The notes beneath the pieces were generated by a model. The model saw only the letters and a list, made by a program, of their open reading frames with translations, was not told the DNA's origin and did not search any database. This document shows, piece after piece, positions 54,679 through 63,988 of a stretch of 64,000 nucleotides of DNA. How positions within the stretch are numbered: position 1 is the first letter of the stretch; every line of letters starts with the position of its first letter. The stretch comes from Streptomyces wuyuanensis (GTDB lineage: Bacteria > Actinomycetota > Actinomycetes > Streptomycetales > Streptomycetaceae). The stretch covers positions 186,001 through 250,000 of the forward strand of contig NZ_FNHI01000005.1 of NCBI RefSeq assembly GCF_900103455.1, in the 5' to 3' direction. Made by a program: the position numbers and the translations under genes.

Positions 54679-57600
54679 GTGCACCTCAAGGCCCTGACCC
54701 TCCGCGGGTTCAAATCCTTCGCCTCGGCGACGACGCTGCGCTTCGAGCCCGGCATCACCTGCGTCGTGGGGCCGAACGGCTCCGGCAAGTCCAATGTCGT
54801 GGACGCGCTGTCCTGGGTCATGGGTGAACAGGGGGCGAAGTCCCTGCGCGGCGGAAAGATGGAGGACGTCATCTTCGCCGGGACGACCGGGCGCCCACCG
54901 CTCGGCCGCGCGGAAGTCTCGCTCACCATCGACAATTCCGACGGGGCACTGCCCATCGACTACGCCGAAGTCACGATCACGCGGATCATGTTCCGCAACG
55001 GCGGCAGCGAATACCAGATCAACGGCGACACCTGCCGTCTGCTGGACATTCAGGAACTGCTCTCCGACTCGGGTATCGGGCGGGAGATGCACGTCATCGT
55101 CGGGCAGGGCCAGCTCGACTCCGTCCTGCACGCGGACCCGATGGGACGCCGGGCGTTCATCGAGGAGGCCGCGGGAGTCCTCAAGCACCGCAAGCGCAAG
55201 GAGAAGGCGCTGCGGAAGCTCGATGCGATGCAGGCGAACCTCGCCCGTGTCCAGGACCTCACCGACGAACTGCGGCGGCAGCTCAAGCCGCTGGGACGGC
55301 AGGCCGCCGTGGCCCGGAGGGCCGCGGTCATCCAGGCGGATCTGCGCGACGCCCGTCTCCGCCTCCTCGCCGACGACCTCGTACGCATGCGTGAGGCGCT
55401 CCGGACCGAGGTGGCCGACGAGGCCGCCCTCAAGGAGCGCAAGGAGAGCGCGGATGCGGAACTCAAGGCGGCCCTGGCCCGTGAGGCGGACCTCGAGGAC
55501 GAGGTGCGCCGGCTGGCGCCGCGGCTCCAGCGGGCCCAGCAGACCTGGTACGAGCTCTCGCAGCTGGCCGAACGGGTGCGCGGCACGGTGTCACTGGCCG
55601 AGGCGCGGGTGAAGAGCGCCACCTCGGTCCCCGCCGAGGAACGGCGCGGTCGTGACCCCGAGGACATGGAGCGCGAGGCGGCGCGGATCCGCGAGCAGGA
55701 GGCGGAACTGGAGGCCGCGCTGGAGGCGGCCCAGCGCGCGCTCGAGGACACGGTCGCCCACCGTGCCGAACTGGAGCGCGAACTGGCGGTCGAGGAGCGC
55801 CGGCTGAAGGACGTGGCCAGGGCGATCGCCGACCGCCGCGAAGGGCTGGCACGGCTGAACGGCCAGGTCAACGCCGCCCGTTCGCGCGCCGCCTCGGCCC
55901 AGGCCGAGATCGACCGGCTGGCGGCCGCCCGTGACGAGGCGCGCGAGCGAGCCGCCTCGGCGCAGGAGGAGTACGAGCAGCTCAAGTCGGAGGTCGACGG
56001 GCTGGACGCGGACGACACCGCGCTCGCGGACCGGCACGACGCGGCGAGGCGGGAACTGTCCGAGGCGGAGGCGGCCCTGTCGTCCGCCCGTGAGGAGGCC
56101 ACGGCCGCCGAACGCAAGCGGGCCGCCGTCGCCGCCCGCCACGACGCCTTGGCCCAGGGGCTTCGCCGCAAGGACGGCACCGGGGCGCTGCTGTCCGCCC
56201 GGGACCGGCTCTCCGGCCTGCTGGGCCCCGCCGCCGAGCTGCTGACGGTGGCTCCCGGCCACGAACTCCCCGTCGCGGCGGCGCTCGGGGCGGCGGCCGA
56301 CGCGGTCGCGGTCGCGGACCCTTCGACGGCGGCCGACGCCATCCGGCTGCTCCGCAAGCAGGACGCGGGCCGTGCGTCCCTGCTCCTCTCCGTGCCCGGA
56401 CAGGGCGGCGCCCGCCCCGCTGACGACGACGGCGCTGTACCGGAGAGCGGCCCGCCCGCGGCCGCGGCCCCGGCCACCGCCCGGCCGCCCGCCGACGGCG
56501 GCGAAGGGGGGACGCGGCCGCCCCGGATCGTGGACCTGGTGGGCGGGCCGCAGGAGCTGATGCCCGCCGTGGCGAGGCTCGTACGGGACATGGTGGTCGT
56601 CGGGACCCTGGAGGACGCCGAGGACCTGGTCCGTGCGGAGCCCGGGCTCGTCGCCGTGACCGCCGAGGGCGATGTCCTCGGCGCCCACTTCGCCCACGGG
56701 GGTTCGGCAGGCGTGCCGAGTCTCCTCGAGGTGCAGGCGTCGGTCGACGAGGCCGCCGCCGAGCTGGAGGAGCTGGCCGTGCGGTGCGACGAACTCGCCG
56801 CGGGTCAGCGCGAGGCCGCCGAGCGGCGCACGGCCTGTGCCTCCCTCGTCGAGGAGTTGGGCGAGCGGAGACGGGCCGCCGAGAAGGAGAAGGCCGGCGT
56901 CGCCCAGCAGCTGGGCCGGCTCGCCGGCCAGGCCCGCGGCGCAGCCGGGGAGGCCGAGCGCACGACGGCTGCGGCCGAGCGCGCCCAGGAGGCGCTCGAG
57001 AAGGCCCTGTACGAGGCGGAGGAACTGGCGGAGAGGCTGGCGGTCGCCGAGGAGACCCCCGTCGACGAGGAGCCGGACACCTCGGCCCGCGACCGGCTCG
57101 CCGCCGACGGCGCCAACGCCCGGCAGACCGAGATGGAGGCTCGGCTCCAGGTGCGGACGCACGAGGAGCGGGTGAAGGCGCTCGCGGGGCGTGCCGACGC
57201 GCTGGATCGCGGCGCACGCGCCGAGCGCGAGGCCCGGGCGCGCGCCGAGCGGCGCCGTGCCAGGCTCCGCCACGAGGCCGCCGTGGCGGAGGCGGTGGCG
57301 GCCGGTGCCCGTCAGCTCCTGGCGCATGTCGAGGTGTCCGTCGTCCGAGCGGAGCGGGAACGTGCCGCCGCCGAGGCGGCCAAGGCGGAGCGCGAGCGTG
57401 AGCTCACCGCCGCCCGTGCGGCGGGCCGCGACCTCAAGAGCGAGCTCGACAAGCTCACCGACTCCGTCCACCGCGGTGAGGTTCTCGGGGCCGAGAAGCG
57501 GCTGCGCATCGAGCAGCTGGAGACCAGGGCGCTGGAGGAGCTGGGCGTCGAACCGGCCGGGCTGGTGTCCGAGTACGGTCCCGACCAGCTCGTACCGCCG

Positions 57601-58317
57601 TCGCCGCCGGCCGAGGGGGAGGAGCTCCCGGAGGACCCCGGGCACCCGCGCAACCAGCCGCGGCCCTTCGTCCGCGCCGAGCAGGAGAAGCGGCTCCGGT
57701 CCGCCGAACGGGCGTACCAGCAACTCGGAAAGGTGAATCCGCTCGCCCTGGAGGAGTTCGCGGCCCTGGAGGAGCGGCACAAGTTCCTGTCCGAACAGCT
57801 CGAAGACCTGAAGAAGACCCGCGCGGACCTCCTCCAGGTCGTGAAGGAGGTAGACGAGCGCGTCGAGCAGGTGTTCACAGAGGCGTACCGGGACACCGCG
57901 AGGGAGTTCGAGGGCGTGTTCTCGCGGCTCTTTCCGGGCGGTGAGGGACGGCTCATCCTGACCGATCCCGACAACATGCTCACCACGGGCGTGGACGTGG
58001 AGGCCCGGCCCCCGGGCAAGAAGGTCAAGCGGCTGTCGCTGCTCTCCGGCGGCGAGCGCTCGCTGACCGCCGTGGCGATGCTCGTGTCCATCTTCAAGGC
58101 CCGGCCCAGCCCGTTCTACGTGATGGACGAGGTCGAGGCCGCGCTCGACGACACCAACCTCCAGCGACTGATCCGCATCATGCAGGAGCTCCAGGAGAGC
58201 TCCCAGCTGATCGTGATCACCCATCAGAAGCGGACGATGGAGGTCGCCGACGCGCTCTACGGCGTCTCCATGCAGGGTGACGGCGTGTCGAAGGTCATCA
58301 GCCAGCGGCTCCGCTGA
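54679..58317 (+). CDS. smc: chromosome segregation protein SMC
   Basis: A 1212-residue SMC ATPase that compacts and segregates the chromosome with ScpAB. N-terminal head with LTLRGFKSFAS and Walker A GPNGSGKSN (residues 31-39), Q-loop region GQGQLDSVLHADP, two long Ala/Glu/Arg-rich coiled coils (about 165-500 and 690-1040), a hinge near 500-680, then C motif LSLLSGGERSLTAVAM (about 1120) and Walker B FYVMDEVEAALDD (about 1147). GTG start; GGAGG lies about 14 bp upstream, somewhat far. The hinge region contains an Ala/Pro-rich insert (about 575-615). Confidence 0.96.
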   Translation: MHLKALTLRGFKSFASATTLRFEPGITCVVGPNGSGKSNVVDALSWVMGEQGAKSLRGGKMEDVIFAGTTGRPPLGRAEVSLTIDNSDGALPIDYAEVTITRIMFRNGGSEYQINGDTCRLLDIQELLSDSGIGREMHVIVGQGQLDSVLHADPMGRRAFIEEAAGVLKHRKRKEKALRKLDAMQANLARVQDLTDELRRQLKPLGRQAAVARRAAVIQADLRDARLRLLADDLVRMREALRTEVADEAALKERKESADAELKAALAREADLEDEVRRLAPRLQRAQQTWYELSQLAERVRGTVSLAEARVKSATSVPAEERRGRDPEDMEREAARIREQEAELEAALEAAQRALEDTVAHRAELERELAVEERRLKDVARAIADRREGLARLNGQVNAARSRAASAQAEIDRLAAARDEARERAASAQEEYEQLKSEVDGLDADDTALADRHDAARRELSEAEAALSSAREEATAAERKRAAVAARHDALAQGLRRKDGTGALLSARDRLSGLLGPAAELLTVAPGHELPVAAALGAAADAVAVADPSTAADAIRLLRKQDAGRASLLLSVPGQGGARPADDDGAVPESGPPAAAAPATARPPADGGEGGTRPPRIVDLVGGPQELMPAVARLVRDMVVVGTLEDAEDLVRAEPGLVAVTAEGDVLGAHFAHGGSAGVPSLLEVQASVDEAAAELEELAVRCDELAAGQREAAERRTACASLVEELGERRRAAEKEKAGVAQQLGRLAGQARGAAGEAERTTAAAERAQEALEKALYEAEELAERLAVAEETPVDEEPDTSARDRLAADGANARQTEMEARLQVRTHEERVKALAGRADALDRGARAEREARARAERRRARLRHEAAVAEAVAAGARQLLAHVEVSVVRAERERAAAEAAKAERERELTAARAAGRDLKSELDKLTDSVHRGEVLGAEKRLRIEQLETRALEELGVEPAGLVSEYGPDQLVPPSPPAEGEELPEDPGHPRNQPRPFVRAEQEKRLRSAERAYQQLGKVNPLALEEFAALEERHKFLSEQLEDLKKTRADLLQVVKEVDERVEQVFTEAYRDTAREFEGVFSRLFPGGEGRLILTDPDNMLTTGVDVEARPPGKKVKRLSLLSGGERSLTAVAMLVSIFKARPSPFYVMDEVEAALDDTNLQRLIRIMQELQESSQLIVITHQKRTMEVADALYGVSMQGDGVSKVISQRLR

Positions 58318-58463
58318 GCCCGGTTCATCCGCGGAGGCGGGCGGGCTCTCCGGATCGTCTGTCGCCTTTGAGGCGAGGTCAGCCCTCCGATCTTCAATAC
58401 TTGTACACAATCGTGCCCACCGTGGGGTTCCTGTGACTTCCTGACGCCTCTTGACTTCGAAAC

Positions 58464-58493
58464 TTGAACGCATAGTCTCTGCAACGTTGCTAT
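58464..58493 (+). promoter_or_regulatory. glcP promoter with LacI-type operator
   Basis: A perfect 10-bp palindrome GCAACGTTGC (58481-58490) with the central CG usual in LacI/GalR-family operators. It lies between a candidate -35 TTGAAC (58464-58469) and -10 TGCTAT (58488-58493; 18-bp spacing), about 100 bp before glcP, the expected position for a repressor (inference). Confidence 0.5.
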
Positions 58494-58589
58494 TACCTTC
58501 AAGTGGTGGGCGGCGTCATGTTGTGCGCCACTGGAAGAGCTCGCCCCCCCACCCCCGGCACCGTCGCCGGGTGGCCCCAGGAGTACACC

Positions 58590-60017
58590 GTGACAGGCAC
58601 ACCGCAGGCGCAGGCGTCCGAAGGCCGCAAGGCCAGGCCGGAGCACCTCAGCCATGTCATCTTCATCGCGGCGTCGGCCGCGATGGGAGGCTTCCTCTTC
58701 GGCTACGACAGCGCAGTGATCAACGGAGCCGTCGTGGGCATCCGCGACCGCTTCGAGGTGGGCCCCGAATTGCTCGCGCAGGTCATCGCCGCCGCCCTCA
58801 TTGGCTGCGCGATCGGCGCGGCCACCGCCGGCCGGATCGCCGACCGCATCGGCCGCATCCGGGTCATGCAGATCGCCGCCGTGCTGTTCACCGCCAGCGG
58901 GATCGGCTCCGCACTGCCGTTCGCCCTCTGGGACCTGGCCATGTGGCGCATCGTCGGCGGTGTCGCCATCGGCATGGCCTCGGTCATCGCCCCCGCCTAC
59001 ATCGCCGAGGTCTCCCCGTCCGTCTACCGCGGCCGGCTCGCCTCCTTCCAGCAGGCCGCCATCGTCACCGGCATCGCCGTGTCACAGCTGGTCAACTGGA
59101 GCATCCTGACCATCGCGGACGGAGACCAGCGCGGTGAGATCGGCGGGCTGGAGGCCTGGCAGTGGATGCTCGGCGTCGAGGCCGTCCCGGCCGTGATCTA
59201 CGGGCTGGTCTCCTTCGTCATCCCCGAGTCGCCCCGTTACCTGATCTCGATCGGCCAGTACGCCCAGGCGCGCACGGTGCTCCGCGACGTCGAGGGCAAG
59301 GCCGTGGACCTGGACAAGCGGGTCGTCGAGATCGAGGAGAACATGCGCCACGAGCGCAAGCCCTCCTTCAAGGACCTGCTCGGCGGCAGGTTCCTCTTCC
59401 TGCCGATCGTTTGGATTGGTATCGGGCTGTCCGTCTTCCAGCAGCTCGTCGGCATCAACGTGATCTTCTACTACAGCTCGTCGCTGTGGCAGTCGGTCGG
59501 CGTGAACCCGGAGAGCTCGTTCCTCTACTCCTTCGAGACGTCGATCGTGAACATCATCGGCACGGTGATCGCGATGCTCTTCGTCGACCGGATCGGCCGG
59601 AAGCCGCTCGTGCTCATCGGCTCCGTCGGCATGGCGCTCTCGCTGGGGCTCGCCGCCTGGGCGTTCTCGTACAAGACGGAGGTCGGCGACCAGGTGTCGC
59701 TGCCCAGTCTCCAGGGCACCGTCGCCCTCTTCGCCGCCAACTTCTTCGTGCTCTTCTTCGCACTCTCGTGGGGCGTGGTGGTGTGGGTGCTGCTCGGCGA
59801 GATGTTCCCCGGCAAGATCCGCGCCGCCGCGCTGGGCGTCGCAGCCTCGGCCCAGTGGATCGCCAACTGGCTGATCACCGTGACGTTCCCGACCCTCTCG
59901 GACTGGAACCTCTCGGGCGCGTACGTCATCTACACGGTCTTCGCCGTGCTCTCGATCCCGTTCATCCTCAAATGGGTGCCGGAGACGAAGGGCAAGGCGT
60001 TGGAGGAGATGGGCTAA
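58590..60017 (+). CDS. glcP: MFS sugar:proton symporter, glucose permease type
   Basis: A 475-residue, 12-TM sugar-porter-family transporter. Family signatures: GGFLFGYDSAVINGA (TM1), GRIADRIGRIRVM (loop 2-3), PESPRYLI, QQLVGINVIFYYSS (TM7), DRIGRKPL and VPETKGKALEE. Resembles Streptomyces GlcP, the main glucose uptake system, and sits beside smc and ftsY as in S. coelicolor. GTG start with AGGAG 7 bp upstream. Confidence 0.9.
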   Translation: MTGTPQAQASEGRKARPEHLSHVIFIAASAAMGGFLFGYDSAVINGAVVGIRDRFEVGPELLAQVIAAALIGCAIGAATAGRIADRIGRIRVMQIAAVLFTASGIGSALPFALWDLAMWRIVGGVAIGMASVIAPAYIAEVSPSVYRGRLASFQQAAIVTGIAVSQLVNWSILTIADGDQRGEIGGLEAWQWMLGVEAVPAVIYGLVSFVIPESPRYLISIGQYAQARTVLRDVEGKAVDLDKRVVEIEENMRHERKPSFKDLLGGRFLFLPIVWIGIGLSVFQQLVGINVIFYYSSSLWQSVGVNPESSFLYSFETSIVNIIGTVIAMLFVDRIGRKPLVLIGSVGMALSLGLAAWAFSYKTEVGDQVSLPSLQGTVALFAANFFVLFFALSWGVVVWVLLGEMFPGKIRAAALGVAASAQWIANWLITVTFPTLSDWNLSGAYVIYTVFAVLSIPFILKWVPETKGKALEEMG

Positions 60018-60057
60018 AACCCCGCTGCCCCTCTCCTCTCGGCCCCACGGCCATGGC

Positions 60058-60090
60058 ACTGCCCCGGTTCAGCCCTTGAGCCGGGGCAGT
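60058..60090. terminator. terminator shared by glcP and the LLM gene
   Basis: ACTGCCCCGG and its reverse complement at 60081-60090 form a 10-bp stem with a 13-nt loop. The right arm lies inside the last codons of the minus-strand LLM gene (its stop is at 60069), so the terminator overlaps coding sequence. Confidence 0.65.
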
Positions 60091-61040
60091 ACCCGTTCGC
60101 AGAAGAGTTCGACGCTCCGCCGGCCCTCGTCGGGCGGCATGCCACCGCACAGGGGATGGAGCACGAGGCTCTCCGCCCCGAGCCCGGCGCACTCGTCCGG
60201 GGTCAGCACCCGGTAGACGCCCTCCGCCCGAAGCTCGTCCACCGTCGTCGCCGACGACCTCACCGCGGAGCGGATGCCGGAGGACTGCCACGAGGCGTAG
60301 GTGCGGGCCTCGTGCAGGAAGTGCTCGCCGTACTCGGCCCACGTCCGGTCCGGGTCCTCGGAGATGTGCAGCAGCGGGGTCTCTGCCGCCGGCATCATGC
60401 AGTACCCCTCGGTCCCGTACTCCTCGCGCATCCGGTGGTAGTACGCCTCCAGTTCGGGCAGATGGGCGCTGGGGAAGAACGGCAGCCCGAAGCGGGCGGC
60501 ACGCCGGGCGGCGGCCATCGACGAGCCGCCCACGAGCAGCAGCGGATGCGGCTGCGTGTACGGACGGGGGGTGACGCGCACCCGCCGTCCGCGGTAGGTG
60601 AACTCCTCGCCCGTCCAGGCCGCCGACAGGGTCTCCAGCAGCTCGTCCTGGAGCGCGCCCCGCCGCCGCCAGTCCACGCCGTGGGCGGCGTACTCCTCCG
60701 GCCGGTAGCCGATGCCGGCCACGGTGATCAGCCGTCCCCCGCTCAGCAGGTCCAGCACTGCGATGTCCTCGGCCAGCCGCAGCGGATCGTGCAGCGGGCC
60801 GATGACGGCCGACACGGTCACCGCGATCCTGCGCGTCGCGCCGAACACGGCCCCGGCGAAGGTGAAGGGGGAGGGGAGCCAGTTGTCGGCGACGCCGTGG
60901 TGCTCCTCGGTCTGGACCGTGTCGACCCCGTGCCCGTCCGCGTACGACGCCAGCTCCAGGGCGACCCGGTAGCGCGAGGAGAGGGATTCGGGCGTCGCCG
61001 CGGGATCGACGAGGTTGAACCGTACGACTGTGAAGGCCAT
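60069..61040 (-). CDS. LLM-class (luciferase-like, F420-type) oxidoreductase
   Basis: A 323-residue TIM-barrel flavin/F420 oxidoreductase. N-terminal MAFTVVRFNL, ELASYADGHGVDTVQTEEHH and LPSPFTFAGAVFGATRRIAV, then DIAVLDLLSGGRLITVAGIGY with the usual LLM pattern, and VGGSSMAAARRAARFGLPF. Cofactor (F420 or FMN) and substrate cannot be settled; cofC in the window shows that F420 is made. It follows the NCS1 permease gene by 62 bp on the same strand, suggesting an uptake-and-oxidise pair. Confidence 0.85.
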   Translation of the reverse strand: MAFTVVRFNLVDPAATPESLSSRYRVALELASYADGHGVDTVQTEEHHGVADNWLPSPFTFAGAVFGATRRIAVTVSAVIGPLHDPLRLAEDIAVLDLLSGGRLITVAGIGYRPEEYAAHGVDWRRRGALQDELLETLSAAWTGEEFTYRGRRVRVTPRPYTQPHPLLLVGGSSMAAARRAARFGLPFFPSAHLPELEAYYHRMREEYGTEGYCMMPAAETPLLHISEDPDRTWAEYGEHFLHEARTYASWQSSGIRSAVRSSATTVDELRAEGVYRVLTPDECAGLGAESLVLHPLCGGMPPDEGRRSVELFCERVLPRLKG

Positions 61041-61102
61041 GACGAACGTCCCCCTCCGCCGGGGTGTGGGAGTGGCGAAGGGGGACGCTAGCTGACGTTG
61101 CG

Positions 61103-62560
61103 TCAGATGGAAACAGTCGTGCGCACCGGCTCTTCCGCCGTGTCCTCGGACGGCTCGGCGGCCACCGGGCCGGCCGTCCGCGGAAGTACCGCGTACAGCG
61201 CGGCCGCCACGACGATCGTCACCGCCCAGCCCAGCCCGTTCCTGCCGATCCAGGATCCGGCCAGCGGGCCGCCGAACCAGTCGACCTTGGTGAACAGCAG
61301 TCCCACCGGAAGGGCGACCCCCCATGCCGTCATGGCCTGCCAGGCGAACCCGCCCCGGTACCAGTAGGCGCTGCTGCGGCCCGTGTCCATCAGTGCCTCT
61401 GCGTCATAGGCGCGCCCGCGCAGCATGTCGGCGCCGAACACCCCGATCCACGCGGAGAACGCGACGGCGAGCAGGGTCAGGAACGAGATGAACGATCCGA
61501 TGAAGCTCGTCGCCACCACCATCAGCAGGAAGCCGAACACCAGCGAGATGGCCGCGTTCACGCTGACGGCCCAGGCGCGCGGCACGTCGATGCCCAGCGT
61601 CTGGGCGGTGAAGCCCGCCGAGTACATCGACATCGAGTTGATCAGCAGCATGCCCACCAGCGCGATGAGCAGGTACGGCACCGAGATCCAGGCGGGCAGC
61701 AGCTCGCCGATGAACGACACCGGGTCCTGGGCGGATGCCAGGTCCGGCGTCGCCACTGCCATCACCGCACCCATCAGCACCATGGGCAGTACGACGATCC
61801 CGGCGCCGCCGACCGTCGAGCCGACCACGGCGCGGCCGGAGGCAGTGCGCGGCAGATACCGCGTGAAGTCCGGTCCCGACGGAACCCAGCTGATTCCGCC
61901 CGCGGCGATGGTGCCGATGCCCGCGATCAGCATCGCCGTCGAACCGGCCGGCCTGGCCAGTACGGCCGGCCAGTCGGTGTTGGCCACCAAATGGCCGAGG
62001 ACCAGGACGGAGAACCCGCCGAACAGATATGTGGACCACTTGCTGCACACCCGCAGCGCGTTGATGCCGAGACCGGAGACGAGGAAGGTCGCCGCTACGA
62101 ACAGCACGAGCGTGACGACGATCAGCGCGGTGTTCGGCTCGATGTCGAAGAGCAGGTCGAGCACCGTCAGCAGGGCGTACGCGCCGGTCACCGCGTTGAT
62201 GGTCTCCCAGCCCCAGCGGGCCACCCAGATGAGGGAGCCGGGGAGGAGGTTCCCACGCTGGCCGAACACCGCACGGGACAGCGCCATGCCGGGCGCGCCC
62301 CCGCGTTTGCCGGCGAGTGAGATGAGGCCGACGAGCCCGTAGGAGACGACGGGGGCCGTGACGCCGACGACCAGCACCTGCCAGATGTTGAGGCCGTTGA
62401 AGACGATCAGGCCCGCGCCCATGGTCAGCAGCAGGACGCTGATGTTCGCGGCGACCCAGGTCGGGAAGAGCTCTCGGACGTGGCCTGTGCGTTCACCGTC
62501 GGGGACGGGCTCGAGGCCACGGGTCTCTATCGCGCCTTCGGACTCGGAGGCGTGCGGCAT
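61103..62560 (-). CDS. NCS1-family nucleobase/cytosine-type permease
   Basis: A 485-residue, 12-TM nucleobase:cation symporter-1 family permease. Typical segments: FPTWVAANISVLLLTMGAGL, GLISLAGKRGGAPGMALSRA-VFGQRG, RWGWETINAV, GGISWVPSGPDFTRYLP. The substrate (cytosine, allantoin, hydantoin, thiamine precursor) cannot be assigned. ATG start at 62560. Probably in one transcript with the LLM gene. No TPP-riboswitch consensus is seen upstream, weakening a thiamine-precursor role. Confidence 0.87.
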   Translation of the reverse strand: MPHASESEGAIETRGLEPVPDGERTGHVRELFPTWVAANISVLLLTMGAGLIVFNGLNIWQVLVVGVTAPVVSYGLVGLISLAGKRGGAPGMALSRAVFGQRGNLLPGSLIWVARWGWETINAVTGAYALLTVLDLLFDIEPNTALIVVTLVLFVAATFLVSGLGINALRVCSKWSTYLFGGFSVLVLGHLVANTDWPAVLARPAGSTAMLIAGIGTIAAGGISWVPSGPDFTRYLPRTASGRAVVGSTVGGAGIVVLPMVLMGAVMAVATPDLASAQDPVSFIGELLPAWISVPYLLIALVGMLLINSMSMYSAGFTAQTLGIDVPRAWAVSVNAAISLVFGFLLMVVATSFIGSFISFLTLLAVAFSAWIGVFGADMLRGRAYDAEALMDTGRSSAYWYRGGFAWQAMTAWGVALPVGLLFTKVDWFGGPLAGSWIGRNGLGWAVTIVVAAALYAVLPRTAGPVAAEPSEDTAEEPVRTTVSI

Positions 62561-62764
62561 GAAGAAGACTCCGTACAGGGATGATGGGGGGAGTCCGGGG
62601 ATGCGGGCCCCGGGAGAGCGCCGACCGCGGCGGTATGGGGCGTCGTCAGGCCGGAGGAGACATCGTAACGTCTCCGGCAAAAGGTCCAAAAATGGGCGCG
62701 ACCCCTCGTGTGATCCTCTGAGAGGGCTGGACCCCGGTGCCCTTGGCCGATACTGGGTGGCGTT

Positions 62765-63988
62765 ATGGAAATCGTCATCCTTGCTGTAGTCATCGCCCTG
62801 GTCGCGGTCGGCGCGATCAGCGGGCTCGTGGTCAGCAGCCGCAGGAAGAAGCAGCTGCCGCCCTCGGCGCCGTCGAGCACGCCGACCATCACCGCTCCGC
62901 CTGCCGAGCCGCACGTCGGCGAGGAGGCGGAGACCCCGCGGGAAGAACCCCGCCGCACGATCGAGGAGGTCGACCTCCCGACCGCGGAGGAGGCGGTCGC
63001 CGAGCCCTCCGCCGTCGAGGACCCGGTCGTCGCCGAGCCCGAGGCTCCCGCGATCGAGATCCCCGAACCCACCGCGGGCCGTCTCGTACGGCTGCGCGCC
63101 CGCCTGGCCCGCTCCCAGAACACCCTGGGCAAGGGCCTGCTCACCCTGCTGTCCCGCGAGCACCTCGACGAGGAGACGTGGGAGGAGATCGAGGACACCC
63201 TCCTGACCGCCGACGTCGGCGTCTCGGCGACGCAGGAGCTGGTCGACCACCTGCGCGAGCGGGTGAAGGTCCTCGGCACCCGCACCCCGGACGAGCTGAG
63301 GGGGCTGCTCCGCGAGGAACTGCTCCGGCTCATCGGTACGGACGCGGACCGCGCGGTGCAGACCGAGAGCGGCCTGGACACCCCGGGCGTCGTGATGGTT
63401 GTCGGCGTCAACGGCACCGGCAAGACCACGACCACCGGCAAGCTGGCCCGGGTGCTGGTCGCGGACGGGCGCAGCGTCGTCCTGGGCGCGGCGGACACCT
63501 TCCGCGCCGCAGCCGCCGACCAGCTGCAGACCTGGGGCGAGCGTGTCGGCGCCCGCACCGTGCGCGGACCCGAGGGAGGCGACCCGGCCTCGATCGCCTA
63601 CGACGCGGTCAAGGAGGGCATCGCCGAGGGTGCCGACGTCGTCCTCATCGACACGGCGGGCCGACTGCACACCAAGACCGGGCTCATGGACGAGCTCGGC
63701 AAGGTCAAGCGCGTGGTCGAGAAGCACGGCCCGCTGGACGAGGTGCTGCTCGTCCTCGACGCCACGACGGGGCAGAACGGCCTGGTCCAGGCCCGGGTGT
63801 TCGCCGAGGTCGTCGACATCACCGGCATCGTCCTCACCAAGCTCGACGGCACGGCCAAGGGCGGCATCGTCATCTCCGTCCAGCGTGAGCTCGGTGTGCC
63901 GGTCAAGCTGGTCGGCCTCGGCGAGGGGCCGGACGACCTGGCCCCCTTCGAGCCGGAAGCCTTCGTCGACGCCCTGATCGGCGACTAA
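62765..63988 (+). CDS. ftsY: signal recognition particle receptor FtsY
   Basis: A 407-residue SRP receptor GTPase that docks ribosome-SRP complexes at the membrane. Residues 1-24 form a clear transmembrane segment (MEIVILAVVIALVAVGAISG), followed by an acidic A region (about 45-105), the N domain (about 105-200; LARSQNTLGKGLLTLLSRE) and the NG GTPase with GVNGTGKTTTTGKLA (about 213), DTAGRLHTK (about 295) and TKLDGTAKGG (about 357). Gene is complete. Divergent from the NCS1 permease gene, 204 bp apart. Confidence 0.96.
   Translation: MEIVILAVVIALVAVGAISGLVVSSRRKKQLPPSAPSSTPTITAPPAEPHVGEEAETPREEPRRTIEEVDLPTAEEAVAEPSAVEDPVVAEPEAPAIEIPEPTAGRLVRLRARLARSQNTLGKGLLTLLSREHLDEETWEEIEDTLLTADVGVSATQELVDHLRERVKVLGTRTPDELRGLLREELLRLIGTDADRAVQTESGLDTPGVVMVVGVNGTGKTTTTGKLARVLVADGRSVVLGAADTFRAAAADQLQTWGERVGARTVRGPEGGDPASIAYDAVKEGIAEGADVVLIDTAGRLHTKTGLMDELGKVKRVVEKHGPLDEVLLVLDATTGQNGLVQARVFAEVVDITGIVLTKLDGTAKGGIVISVQRELGVPVKLVGLGEGPDDLAPFEPEAFVDALIGD

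Noticed and set aside
62561..62764. Possible TPP riboswitch upstream of the NCS1 permease (CTGAGAGGG and GGTGCC elements)
   Set aside because: The elements occur on the opposite strand and in the wrong order, and the CCTGAT/GGGTAATGCC part is missing.
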